From positions 1-47,236 of the forward strand of contig NZ_JAFKRG010000041.1 in assembly GCF_019038415.1 (NCBI RefSeq): a DNA stretch of 47,236 bases, given 5' to 3'. The stretch's first letter is position 1. The number at the start of each line of letters is the position of its first letter. Source of the stretch: Synechococcus sp. CCY 9618 (GTDB lineage Bacteria > Cyanobacteriota > Cyanobacteriia > PCC-6307 > Cyanobiaceae). Both the position numbers and the translations under genes were made by a program. Below, in pieces: positions 10,771 through 20,244 of the stretch. The notes under the pieces were generated by a model. It was not told where the DNA came from, did not search any database, and was given only the letters and a program-made list of their open reading frames with translations.

Positions 10771-13700
10771 CTACGGGGTATGGGGCTCAAGCTCGGCACC
10801 GTCCTCCTCCGTTGAGGAGCCGAACCAGCGCTCCTCGAGGGCTTTCACCACCACATAGAACGGCGGCACCACGCCCAGCGAGAGCACCGTCGCCACCAGC
10901 AGGCCGCCGAAGATCACCGTGCCCAGCGACTGCTGGCTGTTGGCCCCCGCCGTGGTGGCCACCACCAGCGGCAGAAAGCCGGCCAGGGCGGCGATGGCCG
11001 TCATCAGGATCGGGCGCAGCCGCGACTCGGCCGAGGCGATGGCGGCCTCGGCGGCGGTCATGCCCTCCTCCATGTGCTGCTCGGCCACCTCCACGATCAG
11101 GATGCCGTTCTTGGCCGCCAGCCCGATCAGGGTCACCAGTCCCACCTGGGCATAGATGTTGAGATCGATGGAGCGCAGGGCCAGGAACACCAGGGCGCCG
11201 AGCATGGCCAGGGGCACGGTCATCAGGATGATCACCGGGGTCACATAGCTCTCGTACTGGGCCGAGAGCACCAGGTAGACCACCAGAATGCCCAGGCCGA
11301 AGACCAGCACACTGGCATTGCCGGCGGAGAGCTGCAGGGCGGCGAGGCCGGTGAAGGCATAGTCGATGTTGTTGAAGTCCTGGGCCTTGAAGATCTGCTG
11401 AATCCTGGTCAGCGCCTGGCCCGAACTCTTGCCGATCGCCTCGGCCCCCTGGATCAGAATGGTGCGGTAGAGGTTGTAATGGCTGATCACCGGCGGGGCG
11501 CTGGTCAGATCCGCCGTGGCGAATTCCGACACCTGCACCAGCTTGTTGTCGTTGCTGCGAACGTAGTAACTCAGCACATCCTCCAGTGAGCTGCGATTCT
11601 CAGCCGCCGCCTGGACATAGATGTTGCGCACCTGGCCGCTCTCGTAGGTGAGCCCGGAATAGTTGCTGCCCGCCAGCACGGCGATGGTCTGCATGGCCTG
11701 CTGGAAATTCACGTTCAGGGCCCCCATCACCGAGCGGTCGATCTTCAGACCGAAGGCCGGAGAGCTGGGAATGAACTGGGTGTAAAGAGTGGAGAAATCA
11801 CCACTGGTGGTTCCCGCCAGAATCTGCTTCTTGGCCAGTTCATCCAGCTGGTTGAAGCTGTAGGCCCCGTTGCTGAGGTCGTTGAACTGGAAATAGAAGC
11901 CCCCTTGGGCCGAGAATCCGGGGATGGCCGGGGGCTGGGCAGCCACCGCCAGGCCGGAGCTGATCGCACCGAGCTTGGCGTTCAGCCGTTTCACAATCGC
12001 CGGAGCCTTCTGGTCGGTCCCGCTGCGCTCCTCCAGGGGCTTGAGGCCGAAGAAGAACACCCCCTGGTCCGGGCTGGCTCCGTTGAAGCCGTAGCCGCTC
12101 ACCACCGACCCGGCGACGATCTCCTTCTCCTCCTTCAGCACCTTGGCCACCTCCTTGGCCGTGGCCTGGGTCTGGCTGAGGGAGGCGCCGTTCTGAAGCT
12201 GGATGATCCCCAGGCCATAGCCCTGGTCCTCCTCGGGAATGAAGGCCGAGGGCAGGGCGCTGAAGGCGAACAGGGTGAGGGCGATGCCACCGCCCAGGCC
12301 CACCAGAATCCAGCGGCGCCGCTCGATCAGGAAGGTCACCAGGGAGGCGTAGGACCGCTCAAGACGAACGAAGAATCTGTTGAACCGCTCGAAGATCCAG
12401 GTCAGATTGGCTCCGGCGAGCACACCGACCACCACCCCCAGCACGTAGGTGACGCTGCCGAAGGAGGCCGCACTGAAGCGGCCGAAGGCCAGGCCCACCA
12501 CCGCCCCGCCGATGATCCCCACCAGCCGGCCCGGGGGGGGTGACTTGCGGCTTCTCAGCAGCAGGGCCGAGAGCATGGGGGAGAAGGTGAGCGCATTGAA
12601 GGCCGAGATGGCGATCGAGAAGGCGATGGTGAGGGCGAACTGGCGGTAGATGATGCCGATGCCGCCGGGGTAGAAGGCCACCGGCACGAACACCGCCATC
12701 AGCACCAGGGCGGTGGCCACCAGGGCCCCGATCAGTTCGCCCATGCAGGCCATGGCCGCCTGGCGGGGTCGCATGCCCTTCTCCAGGTTCTTCTCCACCG
12801 CCTCGATCACCACGATCGCGTCATCCACCACCAGGCCCGTGGCCAGCACCAGGCCCAGCAGGGTCAGCTGATTGATCGAGAACCCGAAGATCTTGACGAA
12901 GGCGAAGGTGCCGATCAGGGAGATCGGGATCGCCAGGGTGGGCACCACCGTGGCCCGCCAGTCCTGCAGAAAGATGAAGAGGATGATCAGCACCAGCACG
13001 ATGGCCAGGCCAAGGGCATCCACCACCCCCTCCACGGCCGATTCGATGAACTGGCCGATGTTGTAGATCTCGAACACCTTCACCCCGGGCGGCACGTTCT
13101 GGGTGAACTGATCCATCACCTTCACCACCTGGTTCGAGACATCAAGAGCATTGCTCTCGGGGGTCTGGAACACCGCGACGGTGATCGATGGATAGCCATC
13201 AATGCTCACCGCCTGCTGGGCATAGGTGTTGGCGCCGTAGGTGGCCTGGCCCACATCCTTCAGGCGCAGCAGATTCCCGGAGGACGAGCGGCCCACGATC
13301 AGATTGTTGAGTTCCTCGACCGAAACCAGGTTGCCGTTGTTCTCCACCAGGATCGGGTAGGCGAACTTCTGGTCTCCCCCCGCCGGTGGGCCTCCTATCA
13401 GACCGCCGATGGCCACGCTGTTCTGACTTGAAACCGCATTGACAACCTCATCGGCAGTGAGATTGTTGGCGGTGAGCTTGTCGGCATCAACAAACAGCCA
13501 GAAGGCCGGATTGCTGCCCCCGAGAAGATTGACGGTGGCAACGCCGGGGACCCGCTCAAGCTGGTAATAAAGATCCTGATAGATCAGGCCATTGAGATAG
13601 GGGGCATCGAACTGGCCCTCCGAAGAGGTGACCTGATAGGCCAGCAGGATCGACGGGGTGCTCTGCATCACCGACACCCCGGTGGCCTGAACCTGCTGGG

Positions 13701-14061
13701 GAAGCTGCGGCATCGCCAGCGACACCCGGTTCTGAACGTTCACCTGGTCAATGTTGATGTCGGTGCCTTCCTCGAAGTACACCTGGATCGTGCTCGTCCC
13801 CGACATGTTGCTGGTGGACGAGATGTAGTTCGCCCCCGGAACCCCGTTGATCTGCTGCTCGATCGGATTGGTCACCGCCTGCTCGGTGACCAGGGAATTG
13901 GCGCCGCCGTAGTTGGCGGTGACCTGGATCAGCGGAGGGGCGATGTTGGGAAGATTCTCGATCGACAGCGTGGGAATGGCGATCAGGCCCACGAGCACGA
14001 TCAGGATGCTGCAGACGGTGGTGAGAACCGGCCGCTTGATGAAATTATCGGAGAACGACAT
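10771..14061 (-). CDS. RND efflux pump, inner-membrane transporter (HAE1/AcrB type)
   Basis: 1096 residues. The start FIKRPVLTTVCSILIVLVG is the typical TM1. TM4 carries the paired proton-relay aspartates (GLVVDDAIVVIEAVE) and TM10 the matching lysine (LIGLAAKNGILIVE), so the pump should be proton-coupled and active. Two large periplasmic loops are present (for example the first docking/porter region with EQQINGVPG). Compared with E. coli AcrB (1049 aa) the excess lies mainly in the TM6-TM7 linker (about residues 500-567), which includes extra hydrophobic segments. It follows its adaptor gene by 8 bp. Substrate is unpredictable. No outer-membrane TolC gene is in the window. Confidence 0.92.
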   Translation of the reverse strand: MSFSDNFIKRPVLTTVCSILIVLVGLIAIPTLSIENLPNIAPPLIQVTANYGGANSLVTEQAVTNPIEQQINGVPGANYISSTSNMSGTSTIQVYFEEGTDINIDQVNVQNRVSLAMPQLPQQVQATGVSVMQSTPSILLAYQVTSSEGQFDAPYLNGLIYQDLYYQLERVPGVATVNLLGGSNPAFWLFVDADKLTANNLTADEVVNAVSSQNSVAIGGLIGGPPAGGDQKFAYPILVENNGNLVSVEELNNLIVGRSSSGNLLRLKDVGQATYGANTYAQQAVSIDGYPSITVAVFQTPESNALDVSNQVVKVMDQFTQNVPPGVKVFEIYNIGQFIESAVEGVVDALGLAIVLVLIILFIFLQDWRATVVPTLAIPISLIGTFAFVKIFGFSINQLTLLGLVLATGLVVDDAIVVIEAVEKNLEKGMRPRQAAMACMGELIGALVATALVLMAVFVPVAFYPGGIGIIYRQFALTIAFSIAISAFNALTFSPMLSALLLRSRKSPPPGRLVGIIGGAVVGLAFGRFSAASFGSVTYVLGVVVGVLAGANLTWIFERFNRFFVRLERSYASLVTFLIERRRWILVGLGGGIALTLFAFSALPSAFIPEEDQGYGLGIIQLQNGASLSQTQATAKEVAKVLKEEKEIVAGSVVSGYGFNGASPDQGVFFFGLKPLEERSGTDQKAPAIVKRLNAKLGAISSGLAVAAQPPAIPGFSAQGGFYFQFNDLSNGAYSFNQLDELAKKQILAGTTSGDFSTLYTQFIPSSPAFGLKIDRSVMGALNVNFQQAMQTIAVLAGSNYSGLTYESGQVRNIYVQAAAENRSSLEDVLSYYVRSNDNKLVQVSEFATADLTSAPPVISHYNLYRTILIQGAEAIGKSSGQALTRIQQIFKAQDFNNIDYAFTGLAALQLSAGNASVLVFGLGILVVYLVLSAQYESYVTPVIILMTVPLAMLGALVFLALRSIDLNIYAQVGLVTLIGLAAKNGILIVEVAEQHMEEGMTAAEAAIASAESRLRPILMTAIAALAGFLPLVVATTAGANSQQSLGTVIFGGLLVATVLSLGVVPPFYVVVKALEERWFGSSTEEDGAELEPHTP

Positions 14062-14069
14062 CGCTCTGC

Positions 14070-15212
14070 TCAGCTCCCCGATGCGGCCGGAACCACCTTC
14101 ACAGGCATCCCCGAGCGAAGCAGGGCTGTGTTGCTCACCACGATCTGATCACCCTTGGCCAGCCCGGAGAGCACCGGATAGGCATTGTTCTGCAGATTTC
14201 CCAGTTTCACCACCGTCTGAACCACCACTGGAGTGGTGCCGGGAAGCTTCTCCAGCTTTTGCTTCTCCGCAGCGGGGAGCTGGTCGGAGGCCTTGATCTT
14301 CGGAAGGATCGTGTAGAGCGGCAGCACCCGATAGACGAACGGCTGCTGGGCCTGCATCATCACCGCCTGAACCGGCACCGCCAGCTGGTCGCTGACACCG
14401 GTGATGATGCGGTTTCGCACGAACTGGCCCGTTTTCAGCGCTCCGGTGAGATTGGGGAACACGGCCTTCACCAGCACGGTATTGGGCGTGCCGGGCGACG
14501 TGGAGCCCGTGGCGAAGTAAGGCGACACGAACACCACCCGTCCCATGCCTTTCACCGGTGGGTTGCCCTGGCTCTCCACCTGCACCGGCAGACCCACCTT
14601 CACCTGGCCGGCCTGGGTGGCCGGTACATCCATCAGGGTCCAGAGGGTGCTGTTGTTGACGATGCCCGTGATCGCCTGGCCCTGGCGCACGTAATCGCCG
14701 AGCTTCACAGTGTCGAGATTGCCGAGTTCGCCGTCGATCGGGGCGGTGACAAACTTGTATCCCAGGGTGGCGGCGCTGGAACGGGCCTGGTCCCGGCTCT
14801 GGATCGCCTGGGTGACGTAGAAGTCCCGGTCCTTGGTGGAGACGGCCCCCTGCTCGTTGAGGAAGATGTAGCGCTCGGCGTTGACCCGGTCCTTGATCGC
14901 TTCAGCACGGCTGGAATCCAGGGTCGCCGACTCCTGCACGTTGTCGAGCACCAGGATGGGCTGGCCCGCCTTCACCCGCTGGCCCTCCGTGGCCAGGATG
15001 CGCACCACCCGACCATCCGACTGGGGCCGCATCACCACGTTCGAAGTGGACTCGATGGTGCTGATCGTGTCGATGCCTGGAGCGAACCGGAACTCCCCCA
15101 CCGTCACGGTCTGAACGGTCAGGGGCGCCCGGGCCACCGGCTTGCCGGAGCCGCAGGACGCCAGCAGCAGCACCAGGGGAAGCGAAGGGGAAAGGAGCTG
15201 CCAGCGCACCAT
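14070..15212 (-). CDS. RND efflux periplasmic adaptor (membrane fusion lipoprotein)
   Basis: 380 residues from ATG 15212. The signal peptide ends in a lipobox (LVLLLASC, Cys20), so it is anchored in the membrane as a lipoprotein. The MFP/HlyD order is visible: a beta-barrel/lipoyl half with RVVRILATEGQRVKAGQPIL, a coiled-coil hairpin region (residues about 95-150), the second lipoyl half with APIDGELGNL and KLGDYVRQGQAI, then barrel and membrane-proximal domains ending VVSNTALLRSGMPVKV. It bridges the RND pump (10771-14061) to an outer-membrane channel. It is 73 bp downstream of the small gene 15286-15573. Confidence 0.9.
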   Translation of the reverse strand: MVRWQLLSPSLPLVLLLASCGSGKPVARAPLTVQTVTVGEFRFAPGIDTISTIESTSNVVMRPQSDGRVVRILATEGQRVKAGQPILVLDNVQESATLDSSRAEAIKDRVNAERYIFLNEQGAVSTKDRDFYVTQAIQSRDQARSSAATLGYKFVTAPIDGELGNLDTVKLGDYVRQGQAITGIVNNSTLWTLMDVPATQAGQVKVGLPVQVESQGNPPVKGMGRVVFVSPYFATGSTSPGTPNTVLVKAVFPNLTGALKTGQFVRNRIITGVSDQLAVPVQAVMMQAQQPFVYRVLPLYTILPKIKASDQLPAAEKQKLEKLPGTTPVVVQTVVKLGNLQNNAYPVLSGLAKGDQIVVSNTALLRSGMPVKVVPAASGS

Positions 15213-15285
15213 TCGGTTTCAAAGCCCCCGAAACGTACCGGAAAAGCCAGAGGCTCCCCAGGGGGCCGGGATCTTTTGCAGGCTT

Positions 15286-15573
15286 TCAGGACCGGGGACC
15301 GGGCCCCGGCCGACCGCCATGACGGCGGTGATACTCCGGTTCCGGGTTGCTCTCCTGCAGCTGCCGCACCGCCTCCACCGCCATTCCCGCCACGCCCCCG
15401 AAAGCGGTCAGGACCACCGTGCTCCAGAACAGGGCCTCAGGGGTCAACCGAAGCGGGGTGTGCTCCACGATGGAGCGCAGGAAGGTGGCGACCGCCAGCC
15501 CCAACAGGCCGGTGAGCATCCCTGCGCAGAGCACCCGCCGGCCACTCAGCGGCGGCGGGCAGGGGGCTGGCAT
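15286..15573 (-). CDS. Small two-helix membrane protein coupled to the RND pump
   Basis: 95 residues. Its ATG overlaps the stop codon of the upstream RND gene by one base (TGATG on the minus strand), strong evidence for translational coupling. Two hydrophobic segments are visible: VLCAGMLTGLLGLAVATFL and ALFWSTVVLTAFGGVAGMAV, separated by a short polar loop, followed by a basic, proline-rich tail (residues 75-95). Not similar to any family I recognise. By position it could be an accessory subunit of the pump (small proteins such as AcrZ bind AcrB in E. coli), but that role is inference only. Confidence 0.65.
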   Translation of the reverse strand: MPAPCPPPLSGRRVLCAGMLTGLLGLAVATFLRSIVEHTPLRLTPEALFWSTVVLTAFGGVAGMAVEAVRQLQESNPEPEYHRRHGGRPGPGPRS

Positions 15574-18500
15574 CAGCCCGCTTCGGAGGCTGATGCCCCC
15601 TGGGACCCAGCGGTCGTCGATCCGGTGAGCTGCTTCATGACGACGTAGAACACGGGCACCACGAACAGGGACAGCACGGTGGCCACGGCCAGACCGCCGA
15701 ACACCACCGTACCCAGGGACGCCTGACTGCGGGCCCCAGCCCCGGTGGCGAGGACCAGCGGCAGGAATCCGAACAGGGAGGAGATGGCGGTCATCAGGAT
15801 CGGCCGGAAGCGCGACTGGGCCGACTCTCGCGCCGCCTCGAGGGCACTGCTGCCCTCCTCCATGCGCTGGTTGGCGAGATCGACGATCAGGATGCCGTTC
15901 TTGGCCGCCAGACCGATCAGCATCACCAGACCCACCTGGGCATAGATGTTGAGCACCTCACCCCGCACCGCCAGGAAGGCCAGGGCGCCGAGCATGGCGG
16001 TCGGCACGGTCATCAGGATGATCAGGGGATCGCTGTAGCTCTCGTACTGGGCGGCCAGCACCAGATAGACGGTGAGGATGCCGAGGGCGAAGATCACGAT
16101 GGCCAGCGCCCCCGCCTTCACCTCCTCCCGGGAGATGCCGGTCCAGTCGTAGCCGACACCGGTGGTGGAAAGGTTCTGGAAGATGTCCTGGATGTCCTTG
16201 ATGGCCTGGCCGGTGCTGCGACCGGGCAGGGCCGCTCCCTCCACCTTGATGGCCCGGAACAGGTTGAACCGGGGGATCACCGAAGGGCCGGTGATCGGCT
16301 CCACCGTGATGAACTCCGACAGGGAGATCTGACTGCCTTCGCCATTGGTCACGTACAGGGATTTCAGCTGCTCCGGGTTGGTGCGATAGCGGTCGTCCGC
16401 CTGGACGAAGATGCGCCGCACCTTGCCGGCATCGAAGGTGTCGTTCACGTAGAAGGAACCGATGTTGAAGCTGAAGGTCTGCATCGCCGTTCCGTAATCC
16501 ACCCCGAGGGCGGCCATGCGGTCGCGGTCGACGAGAATCTGCAGCTGGGGAGCTTCCGGCGAGAACTGGGTGAAGACCCGATCGAACAGGCCACTCTGAT
16601 TGGCCTTGGTCACGAGCTGGGTGGCCGCCGCGAAGAAATCCGCCGGGGACAGGGAGCCACCGCTGCGGTTGAGCATCTGCATCTCGAAGCCCGCCCCGGT
16701 GCCGTACCCGGGGATGGCGGGGGGTTCGATCACGATGATCCTGGCTTCCTCGATGGCCGCGAGCTTGGTGTTCAGCCGCTGGGTGATGGCCGCCACCGTC
16801 TGCTGCTCGGAGGTCCGCTCGCTCCAGTTTCGGGTGCCGAAGAAAAAGAGGCCGCGGTTCGGGGCGTTGCCGTCGAGGCTGGCGCCGCTGAACACCGCCG
16901 CCGTGGAGATGTCCTTCTCGCTGCGCAGGATCTCGGCCACCCGCTGGTTGATGCGCCGGGTCTTCTCCAGGGAGGCCCCATCGGGCGCCTGGACGATCCC
17001 AATGGCATAGCCCTGGTCCTCCACCGGTACGAAGCCCGTGGGGATGGCATTGAAGGCGAAGGCGGTGAGCACGATGCCTCCGGCCAGGACCGCCATCACC
17101 AGCCGCCGTCTGCCCAGCACCCAGGCCAGACCGGCCCGGTACCGCCGCTCAACGCTGCCGTAGATGATGTTGAAGCGACGGAAGATGGCCGGGGTGGCCC
17201 AGCCGAAGAACGCCCCGAACAGCGTGTAGCCCACCACCACCAGCGGGCTGGTCACCCCTGCCAGCAACAGGGCCGAAACGGCACCGCCCACCGCAAAGGG
17301 CAACCGCAGCGGTCGGCCCGTGAGCAGATGCAGGCCGTAGCCGAGGCCCCACGAAAAAGCGAACAGGGCGAGGGCCACCAGGGTGCCGCCACCGCTGTCG
17401 AGCAGGCCGTAGACAAAACCGATGGCAGTGCCCGCCAGGGCGTAGGTGCGCCGGCCCGGGGGATCCCCTTCCCGGGCCAGCAGCAGGGCGGAGAGCATCG
17501 GCGAGAAGGTGAGGGCGTTGAAGGTGGAGATCAGGATCGAGAAGATGATCGTGGCCGCGAACTGCTTGTAGATCGTCCCGGTGGCCCCGGGAAAGAACAG
17601 CACCGGCACGAACACGGCAAAGAGCACCAGGGAGGTGGCGATCACCGCGCCGAATAGCTCATCCATGGTGGATTTGGCACTGTCCAGGGCGCTCAGGCCG
17701 GAGCCCTTCTTGGTGGAGGTGTCCTCGATCACGGTGATGGCGTCATCCACCACCAGGCCGGTGGCCAGCACCAGGCCGAACAGGGTGAGCTGGTTGAGGG
17801 TGAAGCCAAAGGCCTTGACGAACATGAATGTGCCCACCAGGGCCACGGGGATGGCGATCGCCGGCACCAGGGTGGCCTTCCAGTTCTGCAGAAACAGGAA
17901 CAGGATCAGCACCACCAGCACCACCGCTTCCCGCAGCGCCGAGGAGACTCCCTCGATCGAGGCCTCGACGAAGTCGGTGTTGTCGTAGATCTTCTGAATC
18001 GTCATGCCGACCGGCATGGTGGTGGCGAAATCCTTGATCACTGCCTCCACCCCACTGGACACTTCCAGGGCGTTGCTGCCGGTGAGCTGATAGACCCCCA
18101 TGCCCACCGAGGGCACCCCGCGCAGGTCGGTGGCCTCGATGTCGAAGGATTCTCCCCCCAGGCTCACCCGGCCCACGTCCCGCAGCCGCACCAGTCCGCC
18201 GTCGGCGGTGGAACGCAGAACCATGGCGCCGAACTCCTCGGTGCTGCGCAGCCGTCCCTGGAGCTGGACCGTGAGGGTGTATTGCTGGCCCTCGGGGGAG
18301 GGGGCGCCGCCGATCTGGCCGACGGGCACAAGCCGGTTCTGGCTGCGCAGGGCCTCGACCACATTGGCGGCGGTCAGGTTGTTGGCGGACAGACGATCGG
18401 GATCCAGCCAGAGGCGGAAGGCGAGCTCCCGGTTGCCGAAATAGGTGAGCTCACCCACGCCGGGGACCCTCCGGACCGCATCGGTAAGGTTCTGATCGAG

Positions 18501-18983
18501 CAGCCCGCTGATGGTTTCCAGACTATAGGGATTCTTCGGATCTTCGCTGGTGAAGTTATAGACGAGCAGGATCGAATTCGAGGCCTTGTTCACCGTGATG
18601 CCCGACTGGCGCACCTCCTCCGGCAGGCTCGGCTGGGCCAGGGACACCCGGTTCTGAACGTTCACCTGGTTGATGTCGCCGTCGCTGCCGCTGGCGAAGG
18701 TGACCGAGATGGAGCTGGAGCCGTCGGCCGCGCTGGTGGAGGTGATGAACTCCATGTTCTCCACCCCGTTGATCTGCTGCTCGAGCACACTGGTGACCCC
18801 CTCCTCGACGCTCACCGCATCGGCTCCGACGTAGCGGGAGCTGACCCTCACGGAGGGCGGGGCGATGTCCGGCAGGTTCTCGATCGGCAGCAGGGGGATG
18901 GCGATCAGTCCTGCAATCACGATCAGCAGGCTGCACACCGTGGTGAGCACCGGGCGCAGGATGAACGTGTTGGAGGGCGACAT
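15573..18983 (-). CDS. RND efflux pump, inner-membrane transporter (second copy)
   Basis: 1136 residues, paralogous to the pump at 10771-14061. TM1 reads FILRPVLTTVCSLLIVIAG; the proton-relay residues are intact (GLVVDDAITVIED in TM4, LIGLAAKNGILIVD in TM10). The linker between TM6 and TM7 is enlarged to roughly 100-110 residues (about 501-611) with several hydrophobic stretches (LVALALFAFSWGLGYGL, AVGGAVSALLLAGV), suggesting extra membrane helices compared with AcrB. The gene is 40 bp downstream of its adaptor gene and is coupled to the small membrane protein. Substrate unknown. Confidence 0.92.
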   Translation of the reverse strand: MSPSNTFILRPVLTTVCSLLIVIAGLIAIPLLPIENLPDIAPPSVRVSSRYVGADAVSVEEGVTSVLEQQINGVENMEFITSTSAADGSSSISVTFASGSDGDINQVNVQNRVSLAQPSLPEEVRQSGITVNKASNSILLVYNFTSEDPKNPYSLETISGLLDQNLTDAVRRVPGVGELTYFGNRELAFRLWLDPDRLSANNLTAANVVEALRSQNRLVPVGQIGGAPSPEGQQYTLTVQLQGRLRSTEEFGAMVLRSTADGGLVRLRDVGRVSLGGESFDIEATDLRGVPSVGMGVYQLTGSNALEVSSGVEAVIKDFATTMPVGMTIQKIYDNTDFVEASIEGVSSALREAVVLVVLILFLFLQNWKATLVPAIAIPVALVGTFMFVKAFGFTLNQLTLFGLVLATGLVVDDAITVIEDTSTKKGSGLSALDSAKSTMDELFGAVIATSLVLFAVFVPVLFFPGATGTIYKQFAATIIFSILISTFNALTFSPMLSALLLAREGDPPGRRTYALAGTAIGFVYGLLDSGGGTLVALALFAFSWGLGYGLHLLTGRPLRLPFAVGGAVSALLLAGVTSPLVVVGYTLFGAFFGWATPAIFRRFNIIYGSVERRYRAGLAWVLGRRRLVMAVLAGGIVLTAFAFNAIPTGFVPVEDQGYAIGIVQAPDGASLEKTRRINQRVAEILRSEKDISTAAVFSGASLDGNAPNRGLFFFGTRNWSERTSEQQTVAAITQRLNTKLAAIEEARIIVIEPPAIPGYGTGAGFEMQMLNRSGGSLSPADFFAAATQLVTKANQSGLFDRVFTQFSPEAPQLQILVDRDRMAALGVDYGTAMQTFSFNIGSFYVNDTFDAGKVRRIFVQADDRYRTNPEQLKSLYVTNGEGSQISLSEFITVEPITGPSVIPRFNLFRAIKVEGAALPGRSTGQAIKDIQDIFQNLSTTGVGYDWTGISREEVKAGALAIVIFALGILTVYLVLAAQYESYSDPLIILMTVPTAMLGALAFLAVRGEVLNIYAQVGLVMLIGLAAKNGILIVDLANQRMEEGSSALEAARESAQSRFRPILMTAISSLFGFLPLVLATGAGARSQASLGTVVFGGLAVATVLSLFVVPVFYVVMKQLTGSTTAGSQGASASEAG

Positions 18984-19023
18984 CAGGCAGGATTCAGGTG
19001 AACCGGGCTTAGCGTCACGGGAC

Positions 19024-20172
19024 TCACTTCACCTTGACGGCGGCGCCGTTGCGCAGATTGATCAGGTTGGTGGTGATCACGCGGGCACCGGGCTGCAGCC
19101 CTTTGATCACGGGGTAGCGGTTGTCCTGCAGCGGACCCAGCTGCACCGGCGTCTGCAGGGCGAAGGTGGTGCCGGCGGGCAGCTTGCGGGCCGCAGCAAG
19201 GTCGGCCCGGCCCGGGCGACGCTCCAGGTCAGCCAGACCGCCCACCTCGTAGACGAAGCTCTGGCCGGAGATCTGGGTGACGGCCCCGAAAGGCACCGAG
19301 AGCTCCTGACGGCTGTCGAGCACCAGCCGGGTGCGGGTGCGCAACCCGTTGCGCAGCAGCCCTCCCGGATTGTCGAACTCCGCCTTGGCCAGCAGCGACT
19401 GGGTGCCTGCCACCACACCGGGGTCAAGGGAGCCCACCCTCCCCAGGGCCATGGGCTGGTTGGACGAGGGATTCATCAGGATCAAGGCCTGCCCCACCCG
19501 CAGACGATCGGCGAATACCGCCGGGACGTCGACCCTGGCCATCAGGCGGTCATTGCGAATGATCGTGGTGAATGGGGCACCGGCCGTGATCACGTCCCCC
19601 TGCTTCACCTGGACATCGCCCACAACCCCGGCGATCGGCGCCTTGAGATCCCGGAAGGCCAAGTCGGCCCTGCGAGCCACCAGCTCCTCGCGGGAGGAGA
19701 GGTAGCGCTGGCGGAATTCGTCGCGCTGGAAGGCACTGGCTGCCCCCTGCCGCACCAGATATTCATAGCGTTCGTAATTGACCTTGTTGGTCTGTACCTC
19801 CGCCTGCAGCCGGGCCACGTCGGCGCGGGCCTGGGCCTGATCCAGCACCAGCAGGATCTGCCCGGCGGCCACCTTGTCGCCCTGACGCACCATCAGCCGC
19901 TCGATGCGACCCCCGGCCTGCGCCGCCAGCCGCACCTCCTCGATCGCCTCCAGGGTGCTGACGGTGTCGACGTTGTCGGTGAAGGCCGCCAGCGTGGCAG
20001 GCTCCGCGCTCACCGAAAGGGGTGGGCGCGGCGCCGGTGGTTCCGACTGGCAGCCGGCCAGCAGAGCGGCGCCCGCCAGACTGGCGGCAATGCGGGGAAG
20101 CCAGCGCCCGGAACCAGGCCGGCGCCTGGACGCTGCCCCGGAGCGAGGCGGCCTGTTCAGATGGCCGTTCAC
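19024..20172 (-). CDS. RND efflux periplasmic adaptor (membrane fusion lipoprotein, second copy)
   Basis: About 382 residues, first gene of the minus-strand array. An arginine-rich N-terminus leads into a hydrophobic segment and lipobox (AALLAGC, Cys about 41). MFP features: RIERLMVRQGDKVAAGQILLVLD (first lipoyl half), a coiled-coil hairpin (about 115-165), LKAPIAGVVGDVQVKQGDVI (second half), and a C-terminal barrel ending NLINLRNGAAVKVK. The start is uncertain: GTG 20172 is the most downstream common start before the arginine-rich leader, but no clear ribosome site precedes it. The frame stays open far upstream across the rarA region, which must not be read as part of the gene. Confidence 0.87.
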   Translation of the reverse strand: MNGHLNRPPRSGAASRRRPGSGRWLPRIAASLAGAALLAGCQSEPPAPRPPLSVSAEPATLAAFTDNVDTVSTLEAIEEVRLAAQAGGRIERLMVRQGDKVAAGQILLVLDQAQARADVARLQAEVQTNKVNYERYEYLVRQGAASAFQRDEFRQRYLSSREELVARRADLAFRDLKAPIAGVVGDVQVKQGDVITAGAPFTTIIRNDRLMARVDVPAVFADRLRVGQALILMNPSSNQPMALGRVGSLDPGVVAGTQSLLAKAEFDNPGGLLRNGLRTRTRLVLDSRQELSVPFGAVTQISGQSFVYEVGGLADLERRPGRADLAAARKLPAGTTFALQTPVQLGPLQDNRYPVIKGLQPGARVITTNLINLRNGAAVKVK

Positions 20173-20244
20173 GGGATCAGCGATGGTCTTGGCGTCCGAT
20201 AGACGGTACCGCTCCCGGGACGACCGTGGCGGGATGATGGGGCG

